Part shown: positions 8,051-16,794 of the stretch, piece after piece | Position numbering within the stretch: the first letter of the stretch is position 1 | Layout: every line of letters begins with the position of its first letter | Assembly: GCA_964580995.1 (NCBI GenBank) | Contig: CAZOMV010000080.1 | Location: 1-28,220, forward strand | Source: JAKJEP01 sp964580995 | Lineage (GTDB): Bacteria > Planctomycetota > Phycisphaerae > Sedimentisphaerales > SM23-30 | Direction: 5' to 3' | DNA: 28,220 nucleotides | Program-made: the position numbers and the translations under genes | Notes under the pieces: generated by a model | Database searches by the model: none | What the model saw: the letters and a program-made list of their open reading frames with translations, nothing else | What the model was told of the DNA's origin: nothing

Positions 8051-8902
8051 ATGAAAATCGGATTTAATCTGCTGTTATGGGCCACTCATATCACCAAAGA
8101 GCATTACCGTATTCTGGAAAAGCTCAAGGCCGTCGGCTATGACAGCGTCGAGGTTCCTTTGTTCGAGGGGGATGTGCCGCACTACCGCCAACTGGCGGGA
8201 GTTCTCAAGTCCAACGGCCTTACCTGCAATTGTACGCTGGTCATTCCTGATGAAGAGCATAATCCGATCAGCCCGGATCCCGCGCACCGGGCCGGGGCGC
8301 TGGACTATTTTAAATGGGGCATCGATTGCGCCCAAGCCCTGAATGCGGAAGTGGTGGCCGGGCCATTTCATCAGCCGCTGGGCGTTTTCAGCGGCAGCAG
8401 TCCCACCGAGCAGGAAAAAGCCTGGGCCGCCGAGGTGCATCGCCGGGCCAGTGAAATGGCCGGCCAGGCGGGCATAACCCTGGCGGTGGAATTTCTCAAC
8501 CGCTTTGAGTGTTACTTCCTGAATACGATGACCGATGCGGCTGCGTATGCCCGCCGAATGGACCGGCCCAACTTCGGGGTATTGTATGACACCTTTCATG
8601 CCAACATCGAGGAAAAAGATCCGGTCGGCGTGATTGCCCCGAATATAGATACTATTAAGTATATTCATATTTCGGAAAATGACCGCGGCACACCCGGTAC
8701 GGGCCATATCGACTGGCGTGGTACTTTTAAAGCCTTGCGATCTTCCGGCTATGACGGTTGCCTGACCATCGAGGCCTTCAGCCGGGCCTTGCCGGCCCTG
8801 GCGGCGGCCACCCGGGTCTGGCGGGATTTTTTCACCAGCCAGGAGGAGGTCTATACGCAGGGATATAAGTTCATTCGAGAGCAATGGGAACAGGCCAAAT
8901 AA
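8051..8902 (+). CDS. D-tagatose/D-psicose 3-epimerase-like TIM-barrel protein
   Basis: Cytoplasmic sugar epimerase of the xylose isomerase-like TIM-barrel superfamily, 283 residues with no signal. It resembles ketose 3-epimerases closely: VEFLNRFE (Glu147), LYDTFHANIEE (Asp180), HISENDRGTPGTGHIDW (His206) and TIEAF (Glu241). From memory the metal ligands of Pseudomonas cichorii tagatose 3-epimerase are Glu152, Asp185, His211 and Glu246, so all four fall at a constant offset of five residues. C3 epimerisation of a free ketohexose, or of a 3-keto-sugar relative, is therefore a reasonable inference; the exact sugar is not. It lies between two Tat-exported oxidoreductases, with a 12-base gap to the next gene. 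Confidence 0.85.
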   Translation: MKIGFNLLLWATHITKEHYRILEKLKAVGYDSVEVPLFEGDVPHYRQLAGVLKSNGLTCNCTLVIPDEEHNPISPDPAHRAGALDYFKWGIDCAQALNAEVVAGPFHQPLGVFSGSSPTEQEKAWAAEVHRRASEMAGQAGITLAVEFLNRFECYFLNTMTDAAAYARRMDRPNFGVLYDTFHANIEEKDPVGVIAPNIDTIKYIHISENDRGTPGTGHIDWRGTFKALRSSGYDGCLTIEAFSRALPALAAATRVWRDFFTSQEEVYTQGYKFIREQWEQAK

Positions 8903-8914
8903 ACAAAACTATTT

Positions 8915-10225
8915 ATGAAAAAGATTTCCCGGCGAAAATTTTTAACCCAAAGCACAAAAGCGGCAATCACAGCCGTGAGTGTACCGTATTTTATTCCTTC
9001 TGCGGCAATGGGTCAAAACGGTACGGCGGCCCCCAGCCAACGGCTTACCATGGGGGTGATCGGCATTGGCGGGCAGGGAATGCTGAATCTGCGCAACTTC
9101 CTGACCTGTGAAGATGTCCGGATTCTGGCGGTATGCGATGTGGATCGCAATCATTTGCTGGCAGCCAAAAGTGTCGTCGATGAGAAATATCAGAATCAGG
9201 ATTGCGCCGCCTATAACGATTTTCGGGAGCTGCTGGCGCGGGCGGATATCGATACGGTAATGATCGCTACCCCGGATCACTGGCACGCCCTGATTTCGAT
9301 TGCCGCAGCCCAGGCAGGCAAGGATATCTATTGCGAAAAGCCCATATCCCTAACCATCGCCGAAGGCCGGGCCGTCGCCGATACCATGCAGCGCTACGGC
9401 ACCGTATATCAAAGCGGCACCCAGCGGCGAAGTATCGAAAGTTTTGAATTCACCGTTCGCGTGGCGCGCAGCGGGATGCTCGGCAAGCTGCATACGATTC
9501 ACACCTATCTGGGAGAAGGGCCGGTTGCCGACGTGATGGCCCCCGAACCGGTACCCGACGGCTTTGATTATAATATGTGGCTGGGACCAGCCCCTTACGA
9601 ACCTTATACCCCCCGTCGCTGTCATGGCACCTTTCGGTTTATCTACGACTATTCCGGCGGCCAGCTAACCGATATCGGCGCCCATTTTAATGACCTGGCC
9701 CAATGGGGCAACAACACGGATCACACCGGCCCGGTCGAATTTGAAGGCCGGGGTGAATTTCCCCGTGACGGGCTGTTCAACACCCCCACTCACTATAGCA
9801 TGACCGCCACCTATGCCGATGGTGTCAAACTGGTATTTCATGACCAGGCGCCTTTTGCCGTGCGGTTTGAAGGGGAGGAAGGGTGGGTCTATACCGACGA
9901 TAACGGCAATGTGGATGCCGAGCCGAAATCCATCTTAAAAACCAGAAAAGTCATACAGTATGCTTATGTGGAAGGAATTCGCCGAGGGTACTATGAATAC
10001 ATGACCGGGCACCATCGGAATTTTCTGAATTGTGTCAAAAGCCGGTCGCAGACCACTTCCGCCCCGGAAATCGCGCACCGGTCCGCTACCATTTGTCACA
10101 TCGGCAACCTGTGCCTGCGGCTGGGCCGGAAACTGAACTGGGATCCCCAAGCGGAACAATTTACCCATGATCCGGAGGCCAACCGGATGATTTCCCGGGC
10201 CATGCGTGCCCCCTGGCACTTATAA
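8915..10225 (+). CDS. Tat-exported Gfo/Idh/MocA-family oxidoreductase (2), tandem copy A
   Basis: The 436-residue product starts with MKKISRRKFL, a twin-arginine signal, and a hydrophobic segment ending near AMGQ (31-34). Rossmann motif GIGGQG is at 50-55, ATPDHWHA near 118-125, CEKP with Glu141-Lys142-Pro143, and the C-terminal domain has GGQLTDIGAHFNDLAQW (Asp253, His257), the usual D-x-G-x-H active-site arrangement. The segment GFDYNMWLGPAPYEPY is typical of the planctomycete/Bacteroidetes exported subfamily. The following gene is a clear tandem paralogue with the same ending (ANRM.SRAMR.PW). The ATG has only a weak ribosome site, so translational coupling to the preceding gene is possible. 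A sugar dehydrogenase role outside the cytoplasm is inferred. Confidence 0.92.
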   Translation: MKKISRRKFLTQSTKAAITAVSVPYFIPSAAMGQNGTAAPSQRLTMGVIGIGGQGMLNLRNFLTCEDVRILAVCDVDRNHLLAAKSVVDEKYQNQDCAAYNDFRELLARADIDTVMIATPDHWHALISIAAAQAGKDIYCEKPISLTIAEGRAVADTMQRYGTVYQSGTQRRSIESFEFTVRVARSGMLGKLHTIHTYLGEGPVADVMAPEPVPDGFDYNMWLGPAPYEPYTPRRCHGTFRFIYDYSGGQLTDIGAHFNDLAQWGNNTDHTGPVEFEGRGEFPRDGLFNTPTHYSMTATYADGVKLVFHDQAPFAVRFEGEEGWVYTDDNGNVDAEPKSILKTRKVIQYAYVEGIRRGYYEYMTGHHRNFLNCVKSRSQTTSAPEIAHRSATICHIGNLCLRLGRKLNWDPQAEQFTHDPEANRMISRAMRAPWHL

Positions 10226-10241
10226 ATTTTCGGAGATACAA

Positions 10242-11540
10242 ATGAAACCGACCATTTCTCGGCGCACCTTTTTAAAACAAACCACAGCGGCGGCAGTTGC
10301 CTCGTCTGTGGCCCCGTATTTCGTACCATCCTCCGCCCTGGGCAAGGATGGCGCGGTCGCCGCCAGCGAGCGGATTGTGATGGGAGGCATCGGCCTGGGC
10401 GGCCAGGGGACCCGCGATATGCGGAATTTCATGGGACAGAAAGAAGTGCAGTTTGTCGCGGTGTGCGATGTGATGCCCGACCGGCTCCAGGCGGCTAAAG
10501 ATCTGGTGAATGCCAATTACGGCAATCCGGACTGCGCCGCTTATAAAGATTTTCGCGACCTGCTGGCCCGCCGGGATATCGATGCCGTCCTGATCGCCAC
10601 CGGCGACCGCTGGCATCCCCTGCTTTCTATTGAGGCCGCCAAAGCGGGCAAGGATGTGTATTGTGAAAAGCCCATGTCGCTGACCATCGCGGAAAGCCGG
10701 GCCGTCGCCGATACCATGAAGCGGTACGGCACCGTTTATCAGTGCGGCACCCAGCGGCGCAGCATGGAGAGTTTTGCCTTCGCGGTCCAATTAGCCCACA
10801 GCGGCAAACTGGGGAAATTGCATACTCTGCATTCCTATTTAAACCGGGGGCCGATTACAGAGAACCTGCCGCCGCAACCGGTCCCGGAAGGTTTCGACTG
10901 GGACATGTGGCTGGGACCGGCCCCTTATGTTGATTATAATCCGCAGATAACCAGTTGGCTCTGGAACTGGAACTACAATTATGGCGGGGGCGCGATGACG
11001 GACTGGGGCAGCCATTGCAACGATCTGTGCCAGTGGGCCAACGGCACCGATCTGGCCGGGCCGGTCGAATATGAAGGCTGGGCCAAGTTTCCGCCGGACG
11101 GTTTCTGCAATACGCCTACGGATTTCAACGTCGTGGCCACCTATGCCGACGGCGTGAAGCTGATTATGCATGATAAAGGCGGTTCGCTCGGTGTCAAATT
11201 CGAAGGGGATGAGGGGTGGGTCTATGTGGACGACAACGGCAACGCCGAGACCGAGCCGAAGTCGCTGCTGCAAAACCGCAAGTTTGCCAAACTGGGCTGG
11301 ACCGATCTGGCCAACTGGACGGGACACCACGGCAATTTTCTGCAATGTGTCAAGACGCGGTCCAATCCGATTGCCTATGCGGACGTGGCCCACCGTTCCG
11401 CGACGACCGGGCATATCGCCAATATCTGTATTCGGCTGGGCCGCAAACTTCGCTGGGACGTGCAGGCGGAGCGGTTTATCAACGATGAGGAAGCCAACCG
11501 GATGCTTTCCCGGGCCATGCGCTCCCCCTGGCAACTATAA
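10242..11540 (+). CDS. Tat-exported Gfo/Idh/MocA-family oxidoreductase (3), tandem copy B
   Basis: The 432-residue product has the twin-arginine motif ISRRTFLK (5-12), Rossmann motif GLGGQG (51-56), CEKP (Glu142-Lys143-Pro144) and GGAMTDWGSHCNDLCQW with the D-x-G-x-H pair. It aligns along its whole length with the preceding gene (about two thirds identical in the central part by eye), so the pair arose by tandem duplication. It differs at the first active-site loop: ATGDRWHP instead of ATPDHWHA. ATG 10242, with GGAGA eight to nine bases upstream, was chosen over an in-frame ATG at 10206 that overlaps the previous gene. Sixteen bases separate the two genes. Confidence 0.92.
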   Translation: MKPTISRRTFLKQTTAAAVASSVAPYFVPSSALGKDGAVAASERIVMGGIGLGGQGTRDMRNFMGQKEVQFVAVCDVMPDRLQAAKDLVNANYGNPDCAAYKDFRDLLARRDIDAVLIATGDRWHPLLSIEAAKAGKDVYCEKPMSLTIAESRAVADTMKRYGTVYQCGTQRRSMESFAFAVQLAHSGKLGKLHTLHSYLNRGPITENLPPQPVPEGFDWDMWLGPAPYVDYNPQITSWLWNWNYNYGGGAMTDWGSHCNDLCQWANGTDLAGPVEYEGWAKFPPDGFCNTPTDFNVVATYADGVKLIMHDKGGSLGVKFEGDEGWVYVDDNGNAETEPKSLLQNRKFAKLGWTDLANWTGHHGNFLQCVKTRSNPIAYADVAHRSATTGHIANICIRLGRKLRWDVQAERFINDEEANRMLSRAMRSPWQL

Positions 11541-11567
11541 GGTTTACAAAACTTTGAAGGATATATT

Positions 11568-14204
11568 ATGAGTGACAGAATCAAAAGAGCATTATTCGCC
11601 TGGTTCCCGGTTTTCGGGTGGTTCGGCTGCACGTACCTTCAGGCTCAACCGCTGGATCAGGCCCAAATAGATGAGAAATTGGCCGCGATTGCCGGTTATC
11701 AGCAGGGGATGTCCCGCGCGCCGCTCATTGCGGTGGAAGATATGATCCGCCAAACGCAGGATCAGCCGGAACCGCGCCGCATCATCCGAACAAAGCTAAG
11801 CCAGATGCTCGATCAGGAAATCACCCCGGACTGCCGGGCCTTTATCTGCCGCCAGCTCTGGTATCTGGGCGTGGAAGATGCCCTGCCGAGTCTGGCCCGC
11901 ATGTTGCAGGATGAAAAAACGGTGGATATCGCCTGCTATGCCCTGGGAAATGACCCAGCGCCGCAGATCAATCCCATCCTGCGGGAAACCATGCCCCAGG
12001 TGCAGGGAAAAACGCTGGTGGCGATTGTCAATCTGCTGGGCAAGCGCCGGGACCGGGGCAGTGCGGAGGCAATCAGCCAACTGGTTTCCCAGCCGGATAA
12101 AACGGTGGCCGAAGCGGCGCTGGCAGCCCTGGGCAAGATCGGCGGCGATACCGCCCGCCAGACCCTGGTCGAGGTCCGAGCGAAAGGCGACCCGGAGCTG
12201 GCGGCCCAGGCGACACACGCCTATCTGCGCTATGCCCAGGACCTGATGGAACAGGGTCAAGCTCAGCCGGCTGCCAAAATGTATGAAGAATTAAGCGGTC
12301 CGGCCGAGCCTGGCCATATCCGCGGAGCGGCCCTGCATGGCTTGGCGGAAATCGACGAGGTTCGTGCGGTATCCCTGGCCCTGGCCGCCCTGCAGGAACC
12401 AGACCCCCTCCTGAAGCGACTGGCCATCGGGTGCATTCGCAAAACCGGAAGTACGGAGGTAATCGAACTGCTGGCGAAGGAATTGCCGAAACTGGAAACC
12501 CCGCTGCAAGTCCTGCTGATTGGCACGCTGGCGGATATGGGAAATCCCGCGGCTCTGCCGGTCATTACTTCCTCGGCTCAAAGTAAAAACGAAGATGTGA
12601 AAATCGCCGCTTTGCAGGCGTTGGCCGCCGTAGGAAACGCCTCCTCCATTGCTTTGCTTACTGACTCCGCCATCCGGGGAGCCAGCCAACCGGAAAAAGA
12701 TGCCGCCTGCTACAGTTTGAAAGTCATTCGCGGGGACGGCGTGGACGCGGCCATCATCCAGCAAATGAAAGATATGAAAAAAGAAAACCGTCCCGTTCTG
12801 ATTCAGATTCTTGCCGAGCGCAGCGCCCGCAGCGCGGTACCGGCGCTGCTGGAGCAGGCGGCTCTGGCCGATGAGAAGGTCAGCCGGTCTGCTTTTCAGG
12901 CCCTGGGCCGGCTGGCTGGCGAACAAGACCTGGCCGGTATGGTTGATATTTTAATCGGCCTCCCATCGGAAGAGGTGCGAAAAGATGCCGAACAGGCTGT
13001 AGTCCAGACTGCCCGCCAGATTGCCGATGAGCAGCGACAGGCCGATACCGTACTGGCTGCCCTGAGCCAGGCAAAACCGGTTCCCGTTCAATGTTCCCTT
13101 CTGCGGGTTCTGGGCGGCATCGCGAATCGCCAGGCCCTGGAACGGCTGCAAACCGCCGCCGAAGAAAAAGAGCCTGCCTTGCAGGATACCGCTATTCGTG
13201 CCCTGGCCAACTGGCCCAACACCCAGGCGGCTGGAGCCTTGATGAAAATCATTCAGAATACTTCCAATGAAACCCATCGCACGCTGGCCTTTCGCGGCTA
13301 TGTCCGCCTGTTGAGTCTTCCGGAAGAGAGGCCCGTGGAGGATACGCTGAAGCTGTATGCCCAGGCGCTGGCCCAGGCTCGTCAGACATCGGAAAAGCAA
13401 CTGGTTCTTTCCGGCCTGGCCAATGTCAATCACATACAAGCCCTGCAAATGGCTCAGACCTGCCTGGAAGAGGAGGCGGTACATCAGGAATCTGCCCTGG
13501 CGATGCTGAAGATTGCCCAGGCATTGAAAGCGGCCAGTCCGAAAGAAGTACAGGCCGGTCTGGAAAAACTGCTGGCGGTGACGAAAGACCCGAAGCTCGC
13601 CCAGCCGGCCCGGGAAATTCTCATAGAAGTCATCGAACCGGTTTCAATTTTCGACGGCCAGACCTTTACCGGCTGGGAGGGAAATCAGGAATTGTTCCGC
13701 ATCGAAAAAGGAGCTATTGTGGTGGGGAGTATGGATAAAAACACCCCCCAAAACGAATTTCTTTGCACGCAAAAGGAATTCGCCGACTTCGAGCTGCATC
13801 TCCAGGTCCGGCTGCTGGGTGATCCGGCCCATGCCAACGCGGGCATTCAGTTCCGCAGCCGCCGGGTCCCCAATAACAACGAGGTCAGCGGCTATCAGGC
13901 GGACATGGGCCAGCAATTCTGGGGCTGCCTCTATGATGAAGCCCGGCGCAACGCCGTCCTGGCCCAGGCAGACCAGGCGGAAGTGAACAAAGTCCTCCGC
14001 CCCAATGACTGGAATGATTATGTCATTCGCGCCCTGGGCAGCCGGATTCAACTCTGGATCAACGGCCAGATGACCATTGATTACTCTGAACCGGATGAAA
14101 AGATGGGGCAAACCGGTATCATCGGCCTGCAGATTCATGCCGGTCCCCCCAGCCAGGTCTGGTACCGGAATATCACCATCAAAGAAATTTCTAAGGATCG
14201 ATAA
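11568..14204 (+). CDS. Secreted HEAT-repeat protein with C-terminal DUF1080 (3-keto-disaccharide hydrolase-like) domain
   Basis: The 878-residue product has a Sec-type signal peptide (basic start, hydrophobic FAWFPVFGWFG, probable cleavage after LQA near 27). Residues about 50-680 are Ala/Leu-rich helical HEAT-type repeats. Residues about 692-876 form a DUF1080/PF06439 jelly-roll: SIFDGQTFTGW start, then FELHLQVRL, NAGIQFRSRR, SGYQADMG, LRPNDWNDYVIRALG, IQLWINGQMTIDY and GIIGLQIHAGPPSQVWYRNI. DUF1080 proteins are known to hydrolyse 3-keto-glycosides or to act in 3-keto-glycan breakdown, so the adjacent sugar oxidoreductases fit well. The HEAT array probably gives a protein-binding scaffold. 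Which 3-keto substrate is used cannot be read from sequence. Confidence 0.88.
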   Translation: MSDRIKRALFAWFPVFGWFGCTYLQAQPLDQAQIDEKLAAIAGYQQGMSRAPLIAVEDMIRQTQDQPEPRRIIRTKLSQMLDQEITPDCRAFICRQLWYLGVEDALPSLARMLQDEKTVDIACYALGNDPAPQINPILRETMPQVQGKTLVAIVNLLGKRRDRGSAEAISQLVSQPDKTVAEAALAALGKIGGDTARQTLVEVRAKGDPELAAQATHAYLRYAQDLMEQGQAQPAAKMYEELSGPAEPGHIRGAALHGLAEIDEVRAVSLALAALQEPDPLLKRLAIGCIRKTGSTEVIELLAKELPKLETPLQVLLIGTLADMGNPAALPVITSSAQSKNEDVKIAALQALAAVGNASSIALLTDSAIRGASQPEKDAACYSLKVIRGDGVDAAIIQQMKDMKKENRPVLIQILAERSARSAVPALLEQAALADEKVSRSAFQALGRLAGEQDLAGMVDILIGLPSEEVRKDAEQAVVQTARQIADEQRQADTVLAALSQAKPVPVQCSLLRVLGGIANRQALERLQTAAEEKEPALQDTAIRALANWPNTQAAGALMKIIQNTSNETHRTLAFRGYVRLLSLPEERPVEDTLKLYAQALAQARQTSEKQLVLSGLANVNHIQALQMAQTCLEEEAVHQESALAMLKIAQALKAASPKEVQAGLEKLLAVTKDPKLAQPAREILIEVIEPVSIFDGQTFTGWEGNQELFRIEKGAIVVGSMDKNTPQNEFLCTQKEFADFELHLQVRLLGDPAHANAGIQFRSRRVPNNNEVSGYQADMGQQFWGCLYDEARRNAVLAQADQAEVNKVLRPNDWNDYVIRALGSRIQLWINGQMTIDYSEPDEKMGQTGIIGLQIHAGPPSQVWYRNITIKEISKDR

Positions 14205-14247
14205 TCGTCGCAAACAACTACTAAACCCTTAATCATGGAGACAAGAA

Positions 14248-15144
14248 ATGAAAAAAATATCCATTGGAAGCTGGGCGTATGCCATCGGACCCTATCAGAA
14301 GAAACCGGTCCCGTGGGACGAGGTAACGAAAAAACTCAAGGCACTTCACTTCGACGGTGTCGAGCTGGGCGGTTTTGCCCCCCACCCCAACCCGGACGAT
14401 CTGGCCACCAAAGAACAGCGGCAGGCCTGCAAGGAGCAAATGAAAAAACTGGGGCTGGGCTGGTCCGGCCTGGCGGCCAACCTGTGGGCCGAACACCTGA
14501 TCGATACCGAAGACACCTCGGTGTATCTGAAGGTGTTCCGCAAGAATCTCCAGTTCTGCGTCGATCTGGGTATCCCGGCCATTCGCGTGGACGCCGTTCA
14601 GCCGCCAACCATCTTTGACAAAGTCGATATTAACATCGCCCGCAAGCGGGTGGTGGATACCTGGAAGATCTGTGCCGCCGAAGCAGCAGATAAGGGCGTG
14701 CGGGTAACTTGGGAATTTGAACCGGGCTTTGCGTTCAACAAACCCTCGGATATCCTGCGCATCCTGGATGAAGTCAACAACGATAATTTCGGCGTACTCT
14801 TCGATACCTGCCACGGCCACATGGTCGCCGTCATCGGGGCGCGGCAATGGGGTAAGAAAGAAACCCTGCCGGGCGGAGTGCTGGAGTTCGCCCGGAAACT
14901 GCGCGGCAAGATCAATCACCTGCACCTGATCGACTCGGACAATACCCTCCACGGCGACGAAACCTCCACCCACGCTCCCTTCGGCAAAGGGGTGGTCGAT
15001 TTCGATACCCTCATGCCGGAACTGGCAAAAAATGACATGGGCCACAACTGGTGGACCATCGACCTGTGCTTCTGGGAAAATGCCTGGCCCGTAACCGAAG
15101 AATGTAAAAAGGCGGTGGATGTGCTCAACGAAAAATACGGTTGA
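14248..15144 (+). CDS. Sugar phosphate isomerase/epimerase-family TIM-barrel protein
   Basis: The 298-residue product lacks a signal peptide and belongs to the xylose isomerase-like TIM-barrel superfamily (AP endonuclease 2 fold). Likely metal and acid/base residues are Glu156 or Glu158 in TWEFEPG, Asp186 with His189/His191 in LFDTCHGHM, His224/His226 in NHLHLIDSD, and Asp272 in TIDLCFWE. The last ligand being Asp instead of Glu, and the LIDSDNTLHGDETSTH loop, set it apart from the DTE-like enzyme at 8051. GGAGA lies nine bases before ATG 14248. It follows the DUF1080 protein by 43 bases, so conversion of a product released by that protein is plausible but inferred. Confidence 0.83.
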   Translation: MKKISIGSWAYAIGPYQKKPVPWDEVTKKLKALHFDGVELGGFAPHPNPDDLATKEQRQACKEQMKKLGLGWSGLAANLWAEHLIDTEDTSVYLKVFRKNLQFCVDLGIPAIRVDAVQPPTIFDKVDINIARKRVVDTWKICAAEAADKGVRVTWEFEPGFAFNKPSDILRILDEVNNDNFGVLFDTCHGHMVAVIGARQWGKKETLPGGVLEFARKLRGKINHLHLIDSDNTLHGDETSTHAPFGKGVVDFDTLMPELAKNDMGHNWWTIDLCFWENAWPVTEECKKAVDVLNEKYG

Positions 15145-15234
15145 TGCTCTGGAAACGATGTATCTTAATAAATTTCCGGTGGAGTTGGAAAGGACCCGCC
15201 AGAATCAATAAATAAAATTGGCAGCGGAATGTAT

Positions 15235-16752
15235 ATGAACAGTAGAATCTTTGAAACCGCCGGGGCGATTGTCCTTTGGGTGTGCCTCTCGCTGGAGGCG
15301 ACGACCTACTTTGTGGATGCTGGCAGCGGCAATGACAGTGGGCCGGGGACGGAGGCACAGCCCTGGCAGACGCTTGATAAGGTGAACAACTCAGGTGATC
15401 TAATCGATCCGGGAGACTCCCTCCTGCTCAAACGGGGCCAGACGTGGCGTGGTCGGTTGATCCCCCGCAGCGGCAGTTTGACGGGCGGACGGATTACCTA
15501 TGGTGCCTACGGAGACCCGACAGACGCGAAACCGCTCATTCTCGGCTCCGTCGAGCTTAACAGCCCCTCGAACTGGACCCCCATCGGCACCAACCTTTGG
15601 CAGACGACCGCCCCGGTCGACACCACCTACGGCATTTCCAACGTCATCTACAACAACGGCGCGTTTTGCGGATATTTATGCCAGACCCTGGATTCACTTA
15701 TTTCCCGACAGACGCAAGGGGATTGGTATCAGGACCCCAACTACTACATCACGGTCTATTCCGATACGATTCCTTCCACCTATTACTCTGACATCGAGAT
15801 GGCCGTTTCCGTGACGATCATCGTGAGCGGCAGCTACGTAACGCTCCAGGATCTCGACCTGCGTTATGGCGGCTTCCACGGCATACAGTTCGTCATGGCC
15901 ACTGACATAACGGTGGCGGATTGCGACCTTTCATTTATGGGCGGCGCAGGTATCTGGGACTGGCGGCTGGGAAACGGCATCGAGTTTATAGGCTCTGCGG
16001 CCCATGCCTTGATCGAGCGTTGCAACATCTGGAACATCTGGGATTCCGGCATCACCCAGCAGGGCAACGCCTCGGCGCACGTGCAGCACGATATGATCTA
16101 CCGCAACAACATCCTCGGCAAGTGCGACTATGCCTCCTACGAGGGGGCATGGCTCTCAGGCGACGCAGCGCTGATATCCAACATCCATTTCGAGAATAAC
16201 ACCTGTATTGATGCCGGTAAGGGATGGACGCAATATCAACACCGGCATGGCGGCTGGCCCATCTACGGGATACACCTGTTGGTATCTCTCGATCCCGGTA
16301 AGGTCAGTAACTTCTATGTCCGCAACAATATCTTCTATGAGACAACCGGCGCACTGCTCTGTGTCAAAGACTCGGCCCAGCCCGGCATGACGATTGACTA
16401 CAATGCGTACTTTACGACGGCTGCCTACGTGGCCGACTGCTGGAGGACCGCCTACGACATGACGAAATTCGCCGAATATCAAACAAAAACCGGGTATGAC
16501 GCCCACTCGTTCGCCGCGCCGATTGGAATGGTTGATCCGGCCAATCTTGATTTCCACCTGAAGTCTGTAATGGGTCACTGGAATTCCTTCAGCAAAACCT
16601 GGGTAAAGGACGGCGAGCACAGTCCCGCTATCGACGCGGGCGATCCAGGCTTTGACTGGTCCGCGGAACCCATGCCGAACGGAAGTCGCATTAACATCGG
16701 CGCCTATGGCAATACGTCTCAAGCCAGCCTGTCTGCCCGCTTGGACCAGTAA
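15235..16752 (+). CDS. Secreted right-handed parallel beta-helix protein
   Basis: The 505-residue product has an N-terminal hydrophobic signal-like segment, then TYFVDAGSGNDSGPGTEAQPWQTL, the usual opening of DUF1565/pectate lyase-like beta-helix proteins. Repeated turns follow (VTLQDLDLRY, ITVADCDLSFMGG, ALIERCNIWNIWDSGI, IHFENNTCIDAG, FYVRNNIFYE). It ends with the SPAIDAGDPGFDW...PNGSRINIGAYGNT motif common at the C-terminus of such planctomycete proteins, but has no dockerin tail. A polysaccharide lyase, epimerase or binding role outside the cell is possible; no catalytic triad is evident. ATG 15235 places GGA six bases upstream, while ATG 15229 is also possible. The ribosome site is weak compared with its neighbours. 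Confidence 0.82.
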   Translation: MNSRIFETAGAIVLWVCLSLEATTYFVDAGSGNDSGPGTEAQPWQTLDKVNNSGDLIDPGDSLLLKRGQTWRGRLIPRSGSLTGGRITYGAYGDPTDAKPLILGSVELNSPSNWTPIGTNLWQTTAPVDTTYGISNVIYNNGAFCGYLCQTLDSLISRQTQGDWYQDPNYYITVYSDTIPSTYYSDIEMAVSVTIIVSGSYVTLQDLDLRYGGFHGIQFVMATDITVADCDLSFMGGAGIWDWRLGNGIEFIGSAAHALIERCNIWNIWDSGITQQGNASAHVQHDMIYRNNILGKCDYASYEGAWLSGDAALISNIHFENNTCIDAGKGWTQYQHRHGGWPIYGIHLLVSLDPGKVSNFYVRNNIFYETTGALLCVKDSAQPGMTIDYNAYFTTAAYVADCWRTAYDMTKFAEYQTKTGYDAHSFAAPIGMVDPANLDFHLKSVMGHWNSFSKTWVKDGEHSPAIDAGDPGFDWSAEPMPNGSRINIGAYGNTSQASLSARLDQ

Positions 16753-16794
16753 CGCATGATAATCGGAAATATAATATTTTATGATGTGTAAACC

